The position numbers were made by a program, and so were the translations under genes. This document shows positions 11,975-19,605 of a stretch of DNA of 64,000 nt, in pieces. The DNA lies in the NCBI RefSeq assembly GCF_900119165.1, contig NZ_FPJG01000006.1:4030001-4094000 (forward strand), in the 5' to 3' direction. The DNA comes from Amycolatopsis australiensis. Its GTDB lineage: Bacteria; Actinomycetota; Actinomycetes; Mycobacteriales; Pseudonocardiaceae. The number at the start of each line of letters is the position of its first letter. Position 1 is the first letter of the stretch. The notes under the pieces were generated by a model that saw only the letters and a list, made by a program, of their open reading frames with translations, searched no databases and had not been told where the DNA came from.

Positions 11975-12493
11975 TCAGTGGTGCAGCCAGCCCGCGAACA
12001 CCGCGGGTGAAGCAGCGATCAGGCTGAAGCGGATCCAGCGTCCGGCGAGCCCGGTCGTCAGGAACATCGCGAGCCGCATGCGGACGACACCCGCCAGCAC
12101 GCTCGTCGCCATGAACGGGGGCAGGCCCACCAGGGAACTGACCCCGTAGGTGCCGGCCATCCAGTGCGGGTGCCGGTGGCAGCGTTCGCGCAGCCGCTCC
12201 AGCCACGCGCGGATCCGCTTGGTCCGCAGCTGCCAGCGCACGCGCCGCGGCGTCAACGGGCGCTCGCGGTGCAGGCGGTCGTGCAGCGGTTTCGGCAGCT
12301 TGATCGTCCCGCGGGCGGCGAGGAAGTACAGCGTCTTCCCGGCGATCTGCCCGACCGCCACCGCCGCCCCGAGCCACAGCCAGTGCAGCCCGGGCTGGCT
12401 GGCGCACAACCCGATCAGGAACACTTCGGCGTTGATCAGCGGCACGATGGCCGAACCGAACGCCACGCCCAGCGTCAGCAGGATCCAGCTCAT
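11975..12493 (-). CDS. YqaA/DedA-like (VTT domain) membrane protein
   Basis: A 172-residue integral membrane protein with three to four hydrophobic segments and the pattern G-L-H-W-L-W-L-G-A-A-V-A-V-G-Q-I-A-G-K, then G-L-P-P-F, that recalls the SNARE-associated/VTT superfamily. ATG 12493 is preferred to the upstream in-frame start because GGGAGGTGA lies directly ahead. Function unknown. It faces the GtrA-like gene across a 153-base divergent region. Confidence 0.65.
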   Translation of the reverse strand: MSWILLTLGVAFGSAIVPLINAEVFLIGLCASQPGLHWLWLGAAVAVGQIAGKTLYFLAARGTIKLPKPLHDRLHRERPLTPRRVRWQLRTKRIRAWLERLRERCHRHPHWMAGTYGVSSLVGLPPFMATSVLAGVVRMRLAMFLTTGLAGRWIRFSLIAASPAVFAGWLHH

Positions 12494-12556
12494 CGTGTCA
12501 CCTCCCGAACCGCGCTCGTGTTCTTCCAAGTTATCAGTCCGAAATCTCCGCGCACT

Positions 12557-12568
12557 GGGGTTAACCCC
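12557..12568. promoter_or_regulatory. perfect 12-bp palindrome between divergent genes
   Basis: GGGGTTAACCCC lies midway in the divergent region between the YqaA-like and GtrA-like genes. It is a perfect dyad in a low-complexity-free context and could be a regulator site for one or both genes. No regulator can be named. Confidence 0.3.
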
Positions 12569-12646
12569 CCTCTACGGCGGGTGGCCGGCACCGGAAGATC
12601 ACCTGCCGGACCGCTTCCGGTCACCTCACGCTGGAACCCTGTCGGG

Positions 12647-13312
12647 GTGGCCGCCGAGCAACCCCGTACGCCCGCCGACCGGTTCGGCGCCCTCTGCCGG
12701 GCGATCGTGCGCGTCCTGCCGCTGGGTCTGTCGCGGCTGGTGGCGCCGACGTTTCTCGGCTTTTGCCTGATCAACGGCTGCACGTTCGGCGTCGACCTCG
12801 GGCTGCTGAGCGTGTTCCACGGGCTGCTCGGGTGGCCCGTGTGGCTGTCGATCACGCTGGCGTACGGCTGCGCGTTCGGGTTGAGCTTCGTGCTGAACCG
12901 GACGTTCAACTTCCATTCCCACGCCGCGGTCGGAATTCAGCTCGCGCTTTACATCGTCGCTATTGCTGTCAATTACGCGGCGTTTTTGCTGGGTGTGGGC
13001 GCGGGCCTGACGGCGCTGGGCGTCGAATACCACCTGTCGCGGGTGCTCGCGGGCGCCTGCGAGGGCGTGTTCATGTATTCGGTGATGCGGTGGGTGATCT
13101 TCCGCGGGTCAGGCGAGCGTGAAGTCGAGGGTGCCGGTGAGGCGGACTTCGCGGACCATGCGGTCCCCGGTGTCGAGCGTGCGGACGGTGCCGTCGGGGT
13201 TCCAGCCGGCGCGGCGGTAGAAGGCGAGGGAGGCGTGGTCGCCCTGGGCGACCCAGGTGATGCCGCGGGCGGCACCGGCGGCCCGCAGGCCCGCGGCGGC
13301 CGTCGCGAGTAG
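12647..13312 (+). CDS. GtrA-like membrane protein with an unusual C-terminal run-on
   Basis: A 221-residue reading frame. Residues 20-150 are a GtrA-like domain of four helices (G-F-C-L-I-N-G-C-T-F-G-V-D, then F-V-L-N-R-T-F-N-F), a family linked to polyprenyl-linked sugar transfer across the membrane. After V-M-R-W-V-I-F-R-G, where family members normally end, the frame runs on for 67 low-complexity residues over the convergent acetyltransferase gene. At 13109-13111 the + strand codon is TCA, the complement of that gene's TGA stop. Start GTG 12647 is the most likely of several. Confidence 0.7.
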   Translation: MAAEQPRTPADRFGALCRAIVRVLPLGLSRLVAPTFLGFCLINGCTFGVDLGLLSVFHGLLGWPVWLSITLAYGCAFGLSFVLNRTFNFHSHAAVGIQLALYIVAIAVNYAAFLLGVGAGLTALGVEYHLSRVLAGACEGVFMYSVMRWVIFRGSGEREVEGAGEADFADHAVPGVERADGAVGVPAGAAVEGEGGVVALGDPGDAAGGTGGPQARGGRRE

Positions 13313-13666
13313 CCGTCCGGCGTGCCCGCGCCGTCCCCACCGCGGCTCGACGAGCAGGGTGGCGATCAGGCCGGTGCGGTCCGCGTCCGCCGGCAGGCTC
13401 CCGTCGGCCGCGGCGACCTCGCCTTCGGGGGCCCGGCCCGCGACGCAGAAGCCGACGGTGGACTCGCCTTCGGTGGCGACGTAGACCTGGCTGGCCGGGT
13501 GGTCGATGGTCTCGCTCCAGGTGCCGACGAGGTCGGCGGCGTCCAGCTCGGCCAGCGCGTTCTTGCCGAGGAGGTCCGCGTAGGCGGCGTGCCAGGTGTC
13601 GCGCTGGATACGGGCGATCTCCGCGGCGTCGGAGAGGTCGGCGGGACGGACGGCGGCGTCGCTCAT
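13109..13666 (-). CDS. GNAT family N-acetyltransferase
   Basis: A 185-residue GNAT protein. The acetyl-CoA region reads L-L-V-E-P-R-W-G-R-R-G-H-A-G-R-L-L, and the last part A-S-L-A-F-Y-R-R-A-G-W is typical of the fold's end. ATG 13666 stands seven bases behind TAACTT (coding strand, 13679-13674), pointing to a leaderless mRNA. It overlaps the GtrA-like frame by 204 bases. Substrate unknown. Confidence 0.88.
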   Translation of the reverse strand: MSDAAVRPADLSDAAEIARIQRDTWHAAYADLLGKNALAELDAADLVGTWSETIDHPASQVYVATEGESTVGFCVAGRAPEGEVAAADGSLPADADRTGLIATLLVEPRWGRRGHAGRLLATAAAGLRAAGAARGITWVAQGDHASLAFYRRAGWNPDGTVRTLDTGDRMVREVRLTGTLDFTLA

Positions 13667-13679
13667 GGCGCAGAAGTTA

Positions 13680-13785
13680 GTACAGCGGAGCGAAGCTTCT
13701 CCGTTGAGGGCGGTGGCGGGGGCATGGATGGAGTACAGCGGAGCGAAGCTTCTCCGTTGAGGGCGGTGGCGGGGGCATGGATGGA
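13680..13785. repeat. 53-bp tandem duplication
   Basis: Two head-to-tail copies of a 53-base unit (13680-13732 and 13733-13785) look identical. Each contains the near-palindrome CGGAGCGAAGCTTCTCCG. The repeat lies between the divergent acetyltransferase and YcaQ-like genes, upstream of the latter's predicted promoter. The first copy begins one base beyond the acetyltransferase -10 hexamer. Confidence 0.95.
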
Positions 13786-13819
13786 GCGCGGCTCCGCCGT
13801 CGAGGACGGGTGCGCGTTT

Positions 13820-13842
13820 TTGTCGGTGGTGGGTGGCACCAT
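13820..13842 (+). promoter_or_regulatory. RecA-NDp/PafBC-like promoter of the YcaQ gene
   Basis: TTGTCGGTG (13820-13828), an eight-base spacer, and CACCAT (13837-13842) match the TTGTCRGTG-N8-TANNNT plan of LexA-independent DNA-damage promoters of actinobacteria except for the first base of the -10. The YcaQ-like DNA glycosylase starts nine bases later. Confidence 0.5.
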
Positions 13843-13851
13843 GACGGCACC

Positions 13852-15066
13852 ATGCAAACGATCAGCGTCAAGACGGCCCGGAAGACCTTCCTGGCCGCAC
13901 AGGGCTTCGCCGACCCGCGTCCGTCCGTCGCGCCTTCGCGGCGGCACCTGAAACGGGTGCTCTCGCGGGTCCAGCTGCTGCAGCTGGACTCGGTGAACGT
14001 CGCGGTCAGGGCGCACTACATGCCGGTGTTCTCGCGGCTCGGGGCGTACGACCCGGCGCTGCTGGACACGGCGGCGTGGTCGCACTCGGCGCGGCAGCCC
14101 CGGATGCTGGTCGAGACGTGGGCGCACGAGGCGAGCCTGCTGCCGATCGAGGACTGGCCGCTGATCCGGTCGGGCGCGAAGCGTGACGGCTGGTGGCGCC
14201 ACTACGGCCCGCTGATCGAGAAGTCGCCGGGGCTGGTCGACGAGATCCTGTCGGTGGTCAAGGAGCTGGGCCCGATCGGCGCGGGCGGCATCGAGCGCGA
14301 GGTGGCGGCGGACGCCCAGCGCCGCGGCCCCGGCTCGTGGTGGGAGCGCTCGGAGGTCAAGCGGGTCTGCGAATACCTGTTCGGCATCGGGCAGCTGACC
14401 ACGGGCACGCGCCGGTCGTTCGAGCGGCTCTACGACCTCACCGAGCGGGTGGTGCCGCCGGAGATCCTGGCCCGCTCGGTGACCGCGGAGGAGGGCGCGC
14501 GCGAGCTGATCGAGCGGTCGGCGCGGGCGCTGGGCGTGGCGACGGAGACGGACCTGCGCGACTACTACCGCCTCGGCCCGGGGCCGGCCCGCCAGGCGGT
14601 GGCGGAGCTGGTGGAGGCGGGCGTCCTGGAACCGGTCGAGGTGCACGGCTGGAAACCAACGGCGTACCGCCACACGGCGTCGCGTACGCCGCGGTCGGTG
14701 CCGGGCCGGGCGCTGCTGTGCCCGTTCGACCCGCTGATCTGGGAAAGAGCCCGCACCGAGCGCCTGTTCGGCTTCCGGTACCGCATCGAGATCTACGTCC
14801 CGGAGCCGAAGCGGGTGTACGGGTATTACGTGTTCCCGTTCCTCCTGGACGGCGAGCTGGTGGCACGCGTGGATCTGAAGTCCGACCGCGCGGCGGGCGT
14901 GCTGCGGGTGCAGGGAGCGTTCGCGGAGGAAGGGGTGGACGTGGCCCACGTGCTCCCGGAGCTGGCGGCGGAGCTGAAGCACATGGCGGAATGGCTGGGC
15001 TTGTCCGGCGTGGCGGTGGGTCCCCGCGGCGACCTGGCCCCGGCGCTGAAGAAGGTGGTGCGCTGA
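13852..15066 (+). CDS. YcaQ/AlkX-family winged-helix DNA glycosylase
   Basis: A 404-residue protein of the family represented by Escherichia coli YcaQ, whose members excise bases from interstrand crosslinks and bulky adducts. Landmarks are L-L-Q-L-D-S-V-N-V near residue 40, W-A-H-E-A-S-L-L-P (about 86), and P-F-D-P-L-I-W-E-R-A-R near residue 293. The Q-L-D-S motif corresponds to the catalytic QxQ/QxD loop. ATG 13852 is chosen because a damage-type promoter ends at 13842. The trypsin-NACHT gene follows after 114 bases on the same strand, so co-transcription is possible. Confidence 0.82.
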   Translation: MQTISVKTARKTFLAAQGFADPRPSVAPSRRHLKRVLSRVQLLQLDSVNVAVRAHYMPVFSRLGAYDPALLDTAAWSHSARQPRMLVETWAHEASLLPIEDWPLIRSGAKRDGWWRHYGPLIEKSPGLVDEILSVVKELGPIGAGGIEREVAADAQRRGPGSWWERSEVKRVCEYLFGIGQLTTGTRRSFERLYDLTERVVPPEILARSVTAEEGARELIERSARALGVATETDLRDYYRLGPGPARQAVAELVEAGVLEPVEVHGWKPTAYRHTASRTPRSVPGRALLCPFDPLIWERARTERLFGFRYRIEIYVPEPKRVYGYYVFPFLLDGELVARVDLKSDRAAGVLRVQGAFAEEGVDVAHVLPELAAELKHMAEWLGLSGVAVGPRGDLAPALKKVVR

Positions 15067-15180
15067 CGTTCCGGAGCGCGGTGGTCGAGGAATCCGTTCC
15101 GGGCGCGGGCGAACGCCCGTTCCGGTGCGGTCGCGGACCTGACAGGATGGTGGGTCGCCGGGCATCGAGCGGGGGACGGG

Positions 15181-18100
15181 ATGGCGGGAGAACGGGCGAA
15201 GCTGGCGGAGGTCCTGCGCGCGGTCACCGTGCCGCTGATCGCGCCTTCCGGTGCCGAGGGCACGGGCTTCTTCGTCGCTCCGGGCGTCATCGTCACCTGC
15301 GCGCACGTCATCACCGGCGCCGCCACGGGGGTGGCCGAGGTCGTCCGCTCGATCGGTACTGAACACGTCGGCGCCATGCGGTTCCGGGTCGTTCCCGGCA
15401 CCTACCATGCGAACGACCCCGCCGCCGCGGATCTCGTCCTGCTGCGGGCGGAGCAGGAGGCCCCTGCCGCTCACGTCTTGCTGCACCCGGCGGCCGAACC
15501 CGGGGATCCGTTGTGGGCGTTCGGCTATCCCGCGGGCCGCTACCGCGCCGGCGACTCGGCGACGCTCATGCTGGCCGGGCCGTCGCAGCGGACCGAGGGC
15601 GCCGAACTGCTGAAGACCGTCCACGGGCCGGTCGGGCCCGGCTACAGCGGCGGCCCGGTGCTGAACTGGCGGACCGGGGCCGTCTGCGGCGTCGTGCGCT
15701 ACCGGGACACCGAACGCACCGACACGGCGCGGCTCATTCCGGTGTGGTCCGTCTTCGCGGCCTACCCCGACCTCGAGCCGCTCCACCGGGCGGTGTCGCC
15801 GGGCACTCGCGGCTGGCTGGAGCTGCTCGACGATGAACAGATCGTCACGACGGGGATCCGGTTTCCCGGGCCGCGGCTGCGGGAGTACCTCGAGGCGGCC
15901 AAGGCGGCGGACGACCGGCACCCGCACGCCGAGCTGGCCGGCACCGAGGTGACCCCACCGCTGTGGAAGGTGTACCTGCGCCAGCACACCAGCCGCTACG
16001 GCGGCTCGGCCGACGACGACCCGGCGCGGGTCGACGCGGACAGTCTCCTGGCGACCTACCCCGGCGTGCAGATCCTCGGCGGTCCGGGCGCCGGCAAGTC
16101 GAGCCTGGTCCGGCACCTGACCGCGGAGATCGCGAAGCAATGGCTCCGCGGCGAAGGCGGCGAGTTCGTGCCCGTCCCGGTGCCCGCGGACGCGCTGCGG
16201 GGCCATCGCGGCCTGACCGAGCTGCTGGCCCGTGGCGTGCACAGCTTCGACCTGGACCTCGACCGCGGCCGGCTGGAAGAGCTGTTCGCCGCCGACCCGG
16301 CACCGGGCGCGCGCTGGCTCGTGCTGGCCGACGGGCTCGACGAGATCGTCGATCCGTCCGACCGCCGCGTCGTCGCGAAACTGGTGCAACGGCTTCGACG
16401 GCGGGGCCGGTTCGGTTTCCTGCTCACCACCAGGCCGACCGGGGCGGACTACCACACCGAGCTTTCGGAGAACGACCGCTATCCGACGTTCGTCATCGAG
16501 CCGTTCGCCCGGCATCAGCTCGGCGAATTCGCGAAGGCGTGGTTCGAAGCCCTCGAAGTGCCGGACGCCGATGCCGAATCGGCCCGCTTCGTGGTCCGCG
16601 CCGACGAAGCCGGGCTACGGGACCTTGCCACGATTCCGCTGATCGCCACGATGATGTGCGTGCTGTACGCGCAGGAACCCGGGCGGCGGCTGCCCTCCAA
16701 CCGGGTCGACCTGTACCGGCAGTTCGTCGAACTGCTGCTCGACAAGCGCCGGGCCACCGCGCGCAAGCTCCTGCGGGAGTGGGGCGGGCGGAGTGGTGCG
16801 AAGGCCGAGCATGCCGTCGACGAGCTGTTCGACAACGCCCTTCCGGTTTTGCGTGAGTGGGCGTACGCGCACTACGAGAACGCGGCTGCAGCGTTCCCGA
16901 CCGGACGCCCGGTGCCGACCCTGGTCGAGGTCGCGTCCCGGCACGTGCCGAGGCCACCGGACACCGTCCCGGAGGCCGAGTGGACGAAGATCGTCCATGA
17001 GGTGTTCCTGGCCACCAGCCTGCTCATCGGCCGGCGCGGCGGTCCGGAGTTCCTGCACCAGACCATCCTCGAGTACCTCGCCGCCGAACACCTGGTGCGC
17101 CGCCACCCCCGGCCGGGACGGCGGTGGCTGCCGCCCCGGCTGCAGGACTGGAAGAACTGGGAGGTCGAGCTGTTCCTGGTCGGCCTGTGGGCGGCGGGCG
17201 GCAAGGACGTGACGCGGGTGCTGACCCGCATGCTCCGGCGGCGGCACTGGAAGCACAACCACGGCTTCGTGGCCGACGTGATCCGCCAGGGGCTGCCGGT
17301 ACCGGACAAGGTCCGTGACCGGCTCCGCCGCGGGCTGATCGAGCAGGTCGCCCACCCGCAGACGCTGGACGACTGGCGGGAGGCCGTCGCCGAGCTCGCC
17401 CACCTCGACGCCGGTGCCGCCGAGGACAACCTGGAAGCCCTTCTCCGCGAGGAAACCGAGAGCGTGGCGCGCTTCGAGGCGCTGCGGCTTCTGCTCGACC
17501 TGGACCGGAGCCGGGGCATCACGGCCGCCAACTACCTCGTCTTCAGCGGCCGGCCGGACGCCGAAGAGCGGCTGCGCGTGGCCAAGATCGTCCTCGAGGC
17601 CGACCGGCCGCACGGGCTGCGCACCTTGATCCAGCTGGCCGCCGCCCCGGAGTTGCGTGGGCTCCGGCTGGAGGCCGCGCAGCTGGTGTTCGCCGAAGAC
17701 CCCGAGCGCGGCCGGGAAACCCTCCGCCGGCTGGTCGAGGACCCCGGCTGCCCGGACCCGGCGCGGCTGGCCGCGGCCGAGGCGATCTGCGCCCGTGACC
17801 CCGGCGAGGTGCCGGCCACGTTGGCGTTGCTGAGCAGGGACCGCACCGTCGGGTTCGAGACCCGGTGTGGCGCGGCCGTGGCGGCTCGGCACCGCCAGCG
17901 CGCGCTGGGGGCCGACCTGCTGGCCGAGCTCGCGGAGGACCCCCGGCACCCCCCGGCGGCGCGGCGCCGCGCCGCCCGGGCGCTGGGCGACACCGACCTG
18001 CGAGCGGTGGAGATCCTGCGCGGGCTGGCACTGGCCGCGCAGGGCGATCCCGAGGAACGGTTCGACGCGGCGAGCGCACTGGCCGAGGTCGATCCGGGCG

Positions 18101-19062
18101 CGGGACTCGACGTGCTCTCGGCCCTCGCCCGCGATCCCCGGCTCGACGCGTGGCAGGTCGACGCGGCCAAGATCGCCGCGCAGTACCCCGGCACACGGGA
18201 CCGGGCGCTCGACCGGTTGACCGAGCTGGCCGGGGACGCGGAAGCCGAATTCGCGATCCGCCGCTTCGCCGCGCACGCGCTCCACGAGCTCGACCCGGTC
18301 CGCGGCATCGACGCGCTCGTCGAGCTCGCGACCGGCCCGGGTGCCTCGGACGACCGGATGTCCGCCATCACCGACCTCGCCGACGGGCGGGACGAAGAGC
18401 GGGCCGCCGGCCTGCTCCGGGCGATCGTGGAGAGCCGCGCCGAATCGGTGCGGATGCGTGGCAAGGCGGCCGCGGAGCTGGCGTCGCTCGAACCCGGGCT
18501 CGCGGCGAGCGCCTACGCGACCCTGGCCCAGGACAGCGACTTGCCGATCCGCCGCCGGGCCGACTACGCGGTCAAGGTCACCCAGATCGACCGGGCGGAA
18601 GGGATCGCGTTGCTCCGGCAGGTCGCGGCCGCGGCGCCGGGGGAGCAGGCGCTTGACGTCATCGAGCGGCTGGAGCAGCTCGATCGCCTGGCCGCGAGGG
18701 CTGCGTACCAGCGCGTCGCCGTATCGCCAGGCGTGGGTCACCGGACCCGCCTGGCCGCGACGAACCGGGCCGCCCGGTTGTCGCCGGAACCATCGGCGAA
18801 GTCCCGGTCGGAGGCGCCGGAACGTGGCGGCGGGAGCGACGACGACGTCTTGCGCCTCGGCAAGAAGCGGCAGCTGCAGGTGCGCGTCGCCCGAGCCGGG
18901 GATCGCAAGCTCAAGCCCGAAGAGCGGTTCGCCGCCGCCGAAGCGGCGGCGAAGCTCGATCGCGAGGAGGGCAGGAACGTCCTGCAAGCCCTGATCGACG
19001 ACCGCAAGACACCCAAAGCCGTCCGCATGAAAGCGGAGAAGGCGATGAAGCGGCTTCGCTGA
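15181..19062 (+). CDS. trypsin-like protease / NACHT NTPase / HEAT-repeat protein
   Basis: A 1293-residue NLR-like protein. Residues 1-200 form a trypsin-like serine protease with His42 (V-T-C-A-H-V), Asp84 (A-A-A-D-L-V-L-L) and Ser156 (G-P-G-Y-S-G-G-P-V). The NACHT domain has Walker A G-G-P-G-A-G-K-S-S at 300-308, Walker B V-L-A-D-G-L-D-E-I at 381-389, and L-T-T-R-P at 415-419. F-L-H-Q-T-I-L-E-Y-L-A-A at about 624-635 closes the helical NACHT region. From about residue 690 to the end come alpha-helical HEAT-like repeats of roughly 31 residues. All catalytic residues are intact. A CAGGAT (15143-15148) is a plausible -10 with a short leader. Architectures like this belong to STAND-type conflict systems; here the repeats would sense a trigger and the protease act as effector (inference). 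Confidence 0.92.
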   Translation: MAGERAKLAEVLRAVTVPLIAPSGAEGTGFFVAPGVIVTCAHVITGAATGVAEVVRSIGTEHVGAMRFRVVPGTYHANDPAAADLVLLRAEQEAPAAHVLLHPAAEPGDPLWAFGYPAGRYRAGDSATLMLAGPSQRTEGAELLKTVHGPVGPGYSGGPVLNWRTGAVCGVVRYRDTERTDTARLIPVWSVFAAYPDLEPLHRAVSPGTRGWLELLDDEQIVTTGIRFPGPRLREYLEAAKAADDRHPHAELAGTEVTPPLWKVYLRQHTSRYGGSADDDPARVDADSLLATYPGVQILGGPGAGKSSLVRHLTAEIAKQWLRGEGGEFVPVPVPADALRGHRGLTELLARGVHSFDLDLDRGRLEELFAADPAPGARWLVLADGLDEIVDPSDRRVVAKLVQRLRRRGRFGFLLTTRPTGADYHTELSENDRYPTFVIEPFARHQLGEFAKAWFEALEVPDADAESARFVVRADEAGLRDLATIPLIATMMCVLYAQEPGRRLPSNRVDLYRQFVELLLDKRRATARKLLREWGGRSGAKAEHAVDELFDNALPVLREWAYAHYENAAAAFPTGRPVPTLVEVASRHVPRPPDTVPEAEWTKIVHEVFLATSLLIGRRGGPEFLHQTILEYLAAEHLVRRHPRPGRRWLPPRLQDWKNWEVELFLVGLWAAGGKDVTRVLTRMLRRRHWKHNHGFVADVIRQGLPVPDKVRDRLRRGLIEQVAHPQTLDDWREAVAELAHLDAGAAEDNLEALLREETESVARFEALRLLLDLDRSRGITAANYLVFSGRPDAEERLRVAKIVLEADRPHGLRTLIQLAAAPELRGLRLEAAQLVFAEDPERGRETLRRLVEDPGCPDPARLAAAEAICARDPGEVPATLALLSRDRTVGFETRCGAAVAARHRQRALGADLLAELAEDPRHPPAARRRAARALGDTDLRAVEILRGLALAAQGDPEERFDAASALAEVDPGAGLDVLSALARDPRLDAWQVDAAKIAAQYPGTRDRALDRLTELAGDAEAEFAIRRFAAHALHELDPVRGIDALVELATGPGASDDRMSAITDLADGRDEERAAGLLRAIVESRAESVRMRGKAAAELASLEPGLAASAYATLAQDSDLPIRRRADYAVKVTQIDRAEGIALLRQVAAAAPGEQALDVIERLEQLDRLAARAAYQRVAVSPGVGHRTRLAATNRAARLSPEPSAKSRSEAPERGGGSDDDVLRLGKKRQLQVRVARAGDRKLKPEERFAAAEAAAKLDREEGRNVLQALIDDRKTPKAVRMKAEKAMKRLR

Positions 19063-19065
19063 CCG

Positions 19066-19413
19066 TCAGTCCCCGCCGGGCTTCCATTCCATCGTGACCT
19101 TCAGGTTCGCCTTCGCGGTGCCCTTCACCAGGATGGCGGTCAGCTGACCGCTCTCCATCCCGACCTCGCACCCGAACTCCACGGTCACCTTGGCGGGCTT
19201 GACCTTCGTCAGCCCGGCGTGGACGGCGTCGGTCACGGTGTTCGCGACCTTGCTCAGGGTCTCGGTGAACCCGTCGAACTTGAGCAGCCGTCCGGCGACC
19301 TCTTCGTCGCCGCTGCCCACCGGACGGGCCTCGACGTAGAGCGTGCGGTCATCGAGTTGCACGGGAACGATGTGCGTTCCGGCCGAGTGCGGGGTCCCCA
19401 GGTAGTCGTCCAC
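19066..19413 (-). CDS. Trypco1 (CU044_2847 family) protein
   Basis: A 115-residue protein of the trypsin-co-occurring domain 1 family. It has an N-terminal strand I-V-P-V-Q-L-D-D-R-T-L-Y-V-E-A and the family core K-V-T-V-E-F-G-C-E-V, then A-N-L-K-V-T-M-E-W. Such proteins recur beside trypsin-NACHT or trypsin-STAND genes, and this one ends three bases from the stop of such a gene, tail to tail. GTG 19413 lies six bases behind CAGGAT (coding strand 19425-19420), so a leaderless start is preferred to upstream in-frame codons. Its role is unknown; it may be a substrate or regulator of the protease (inference). Confidence 0.82.
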   Translation of the reverse strand: MDDYLGTPHSAGTHIVPVQLDDRTLYVEARPVGSGDEEVAGRLLKFDGFTETLSKVANTVTDAVHAGLTKVKPAKVTVEFGCEVGMESGQLTAILVKGTAKANLKVTMEWKPGGD

Positions 19414-19490
19414 GCGATCATCCTGGCGGGCCGGCGGCCGGAGCCGCCAGCTCCCGGTGCCGTTTTCGCCGGGACGGCGGCATGACGAAC

Positions 19491-19600
19491 GGGCCGTTCC
19501 CGCGGATCCCCGCCGGGAACGGCCCGCCACCCCCTCGGCCAGGCGGCCGCGGGCGTCGCCTGGCCGTGCGGGGTCGCTCCCGGCCCCCACCGGGAACGAC
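19491..19600. terminator. cluster of three hairpins
   Basis: Three hairpins follow one another: 19491-19502/19514-19525 (12 bp, perfect), 19536-19545/19557-19566 (10 bp, perfect), and 19573-19583/19590-19600 (11 positions, one mismatch). They lie just after the stop of the DUF4097 gene and before the Trypco1 gene, both on the minus strand, and would insulate the latter. Confidence 0.7.
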
Positions 19601-19605
19601 CGCGA

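Noticed and set aside
13663..16515. 950-residue open frame on the minus strand across the YcaQ- and NACHT-coding genes
   Set aside because: Arginine/proline-rich shadow of two well-supported genes; no motif and no start signal.
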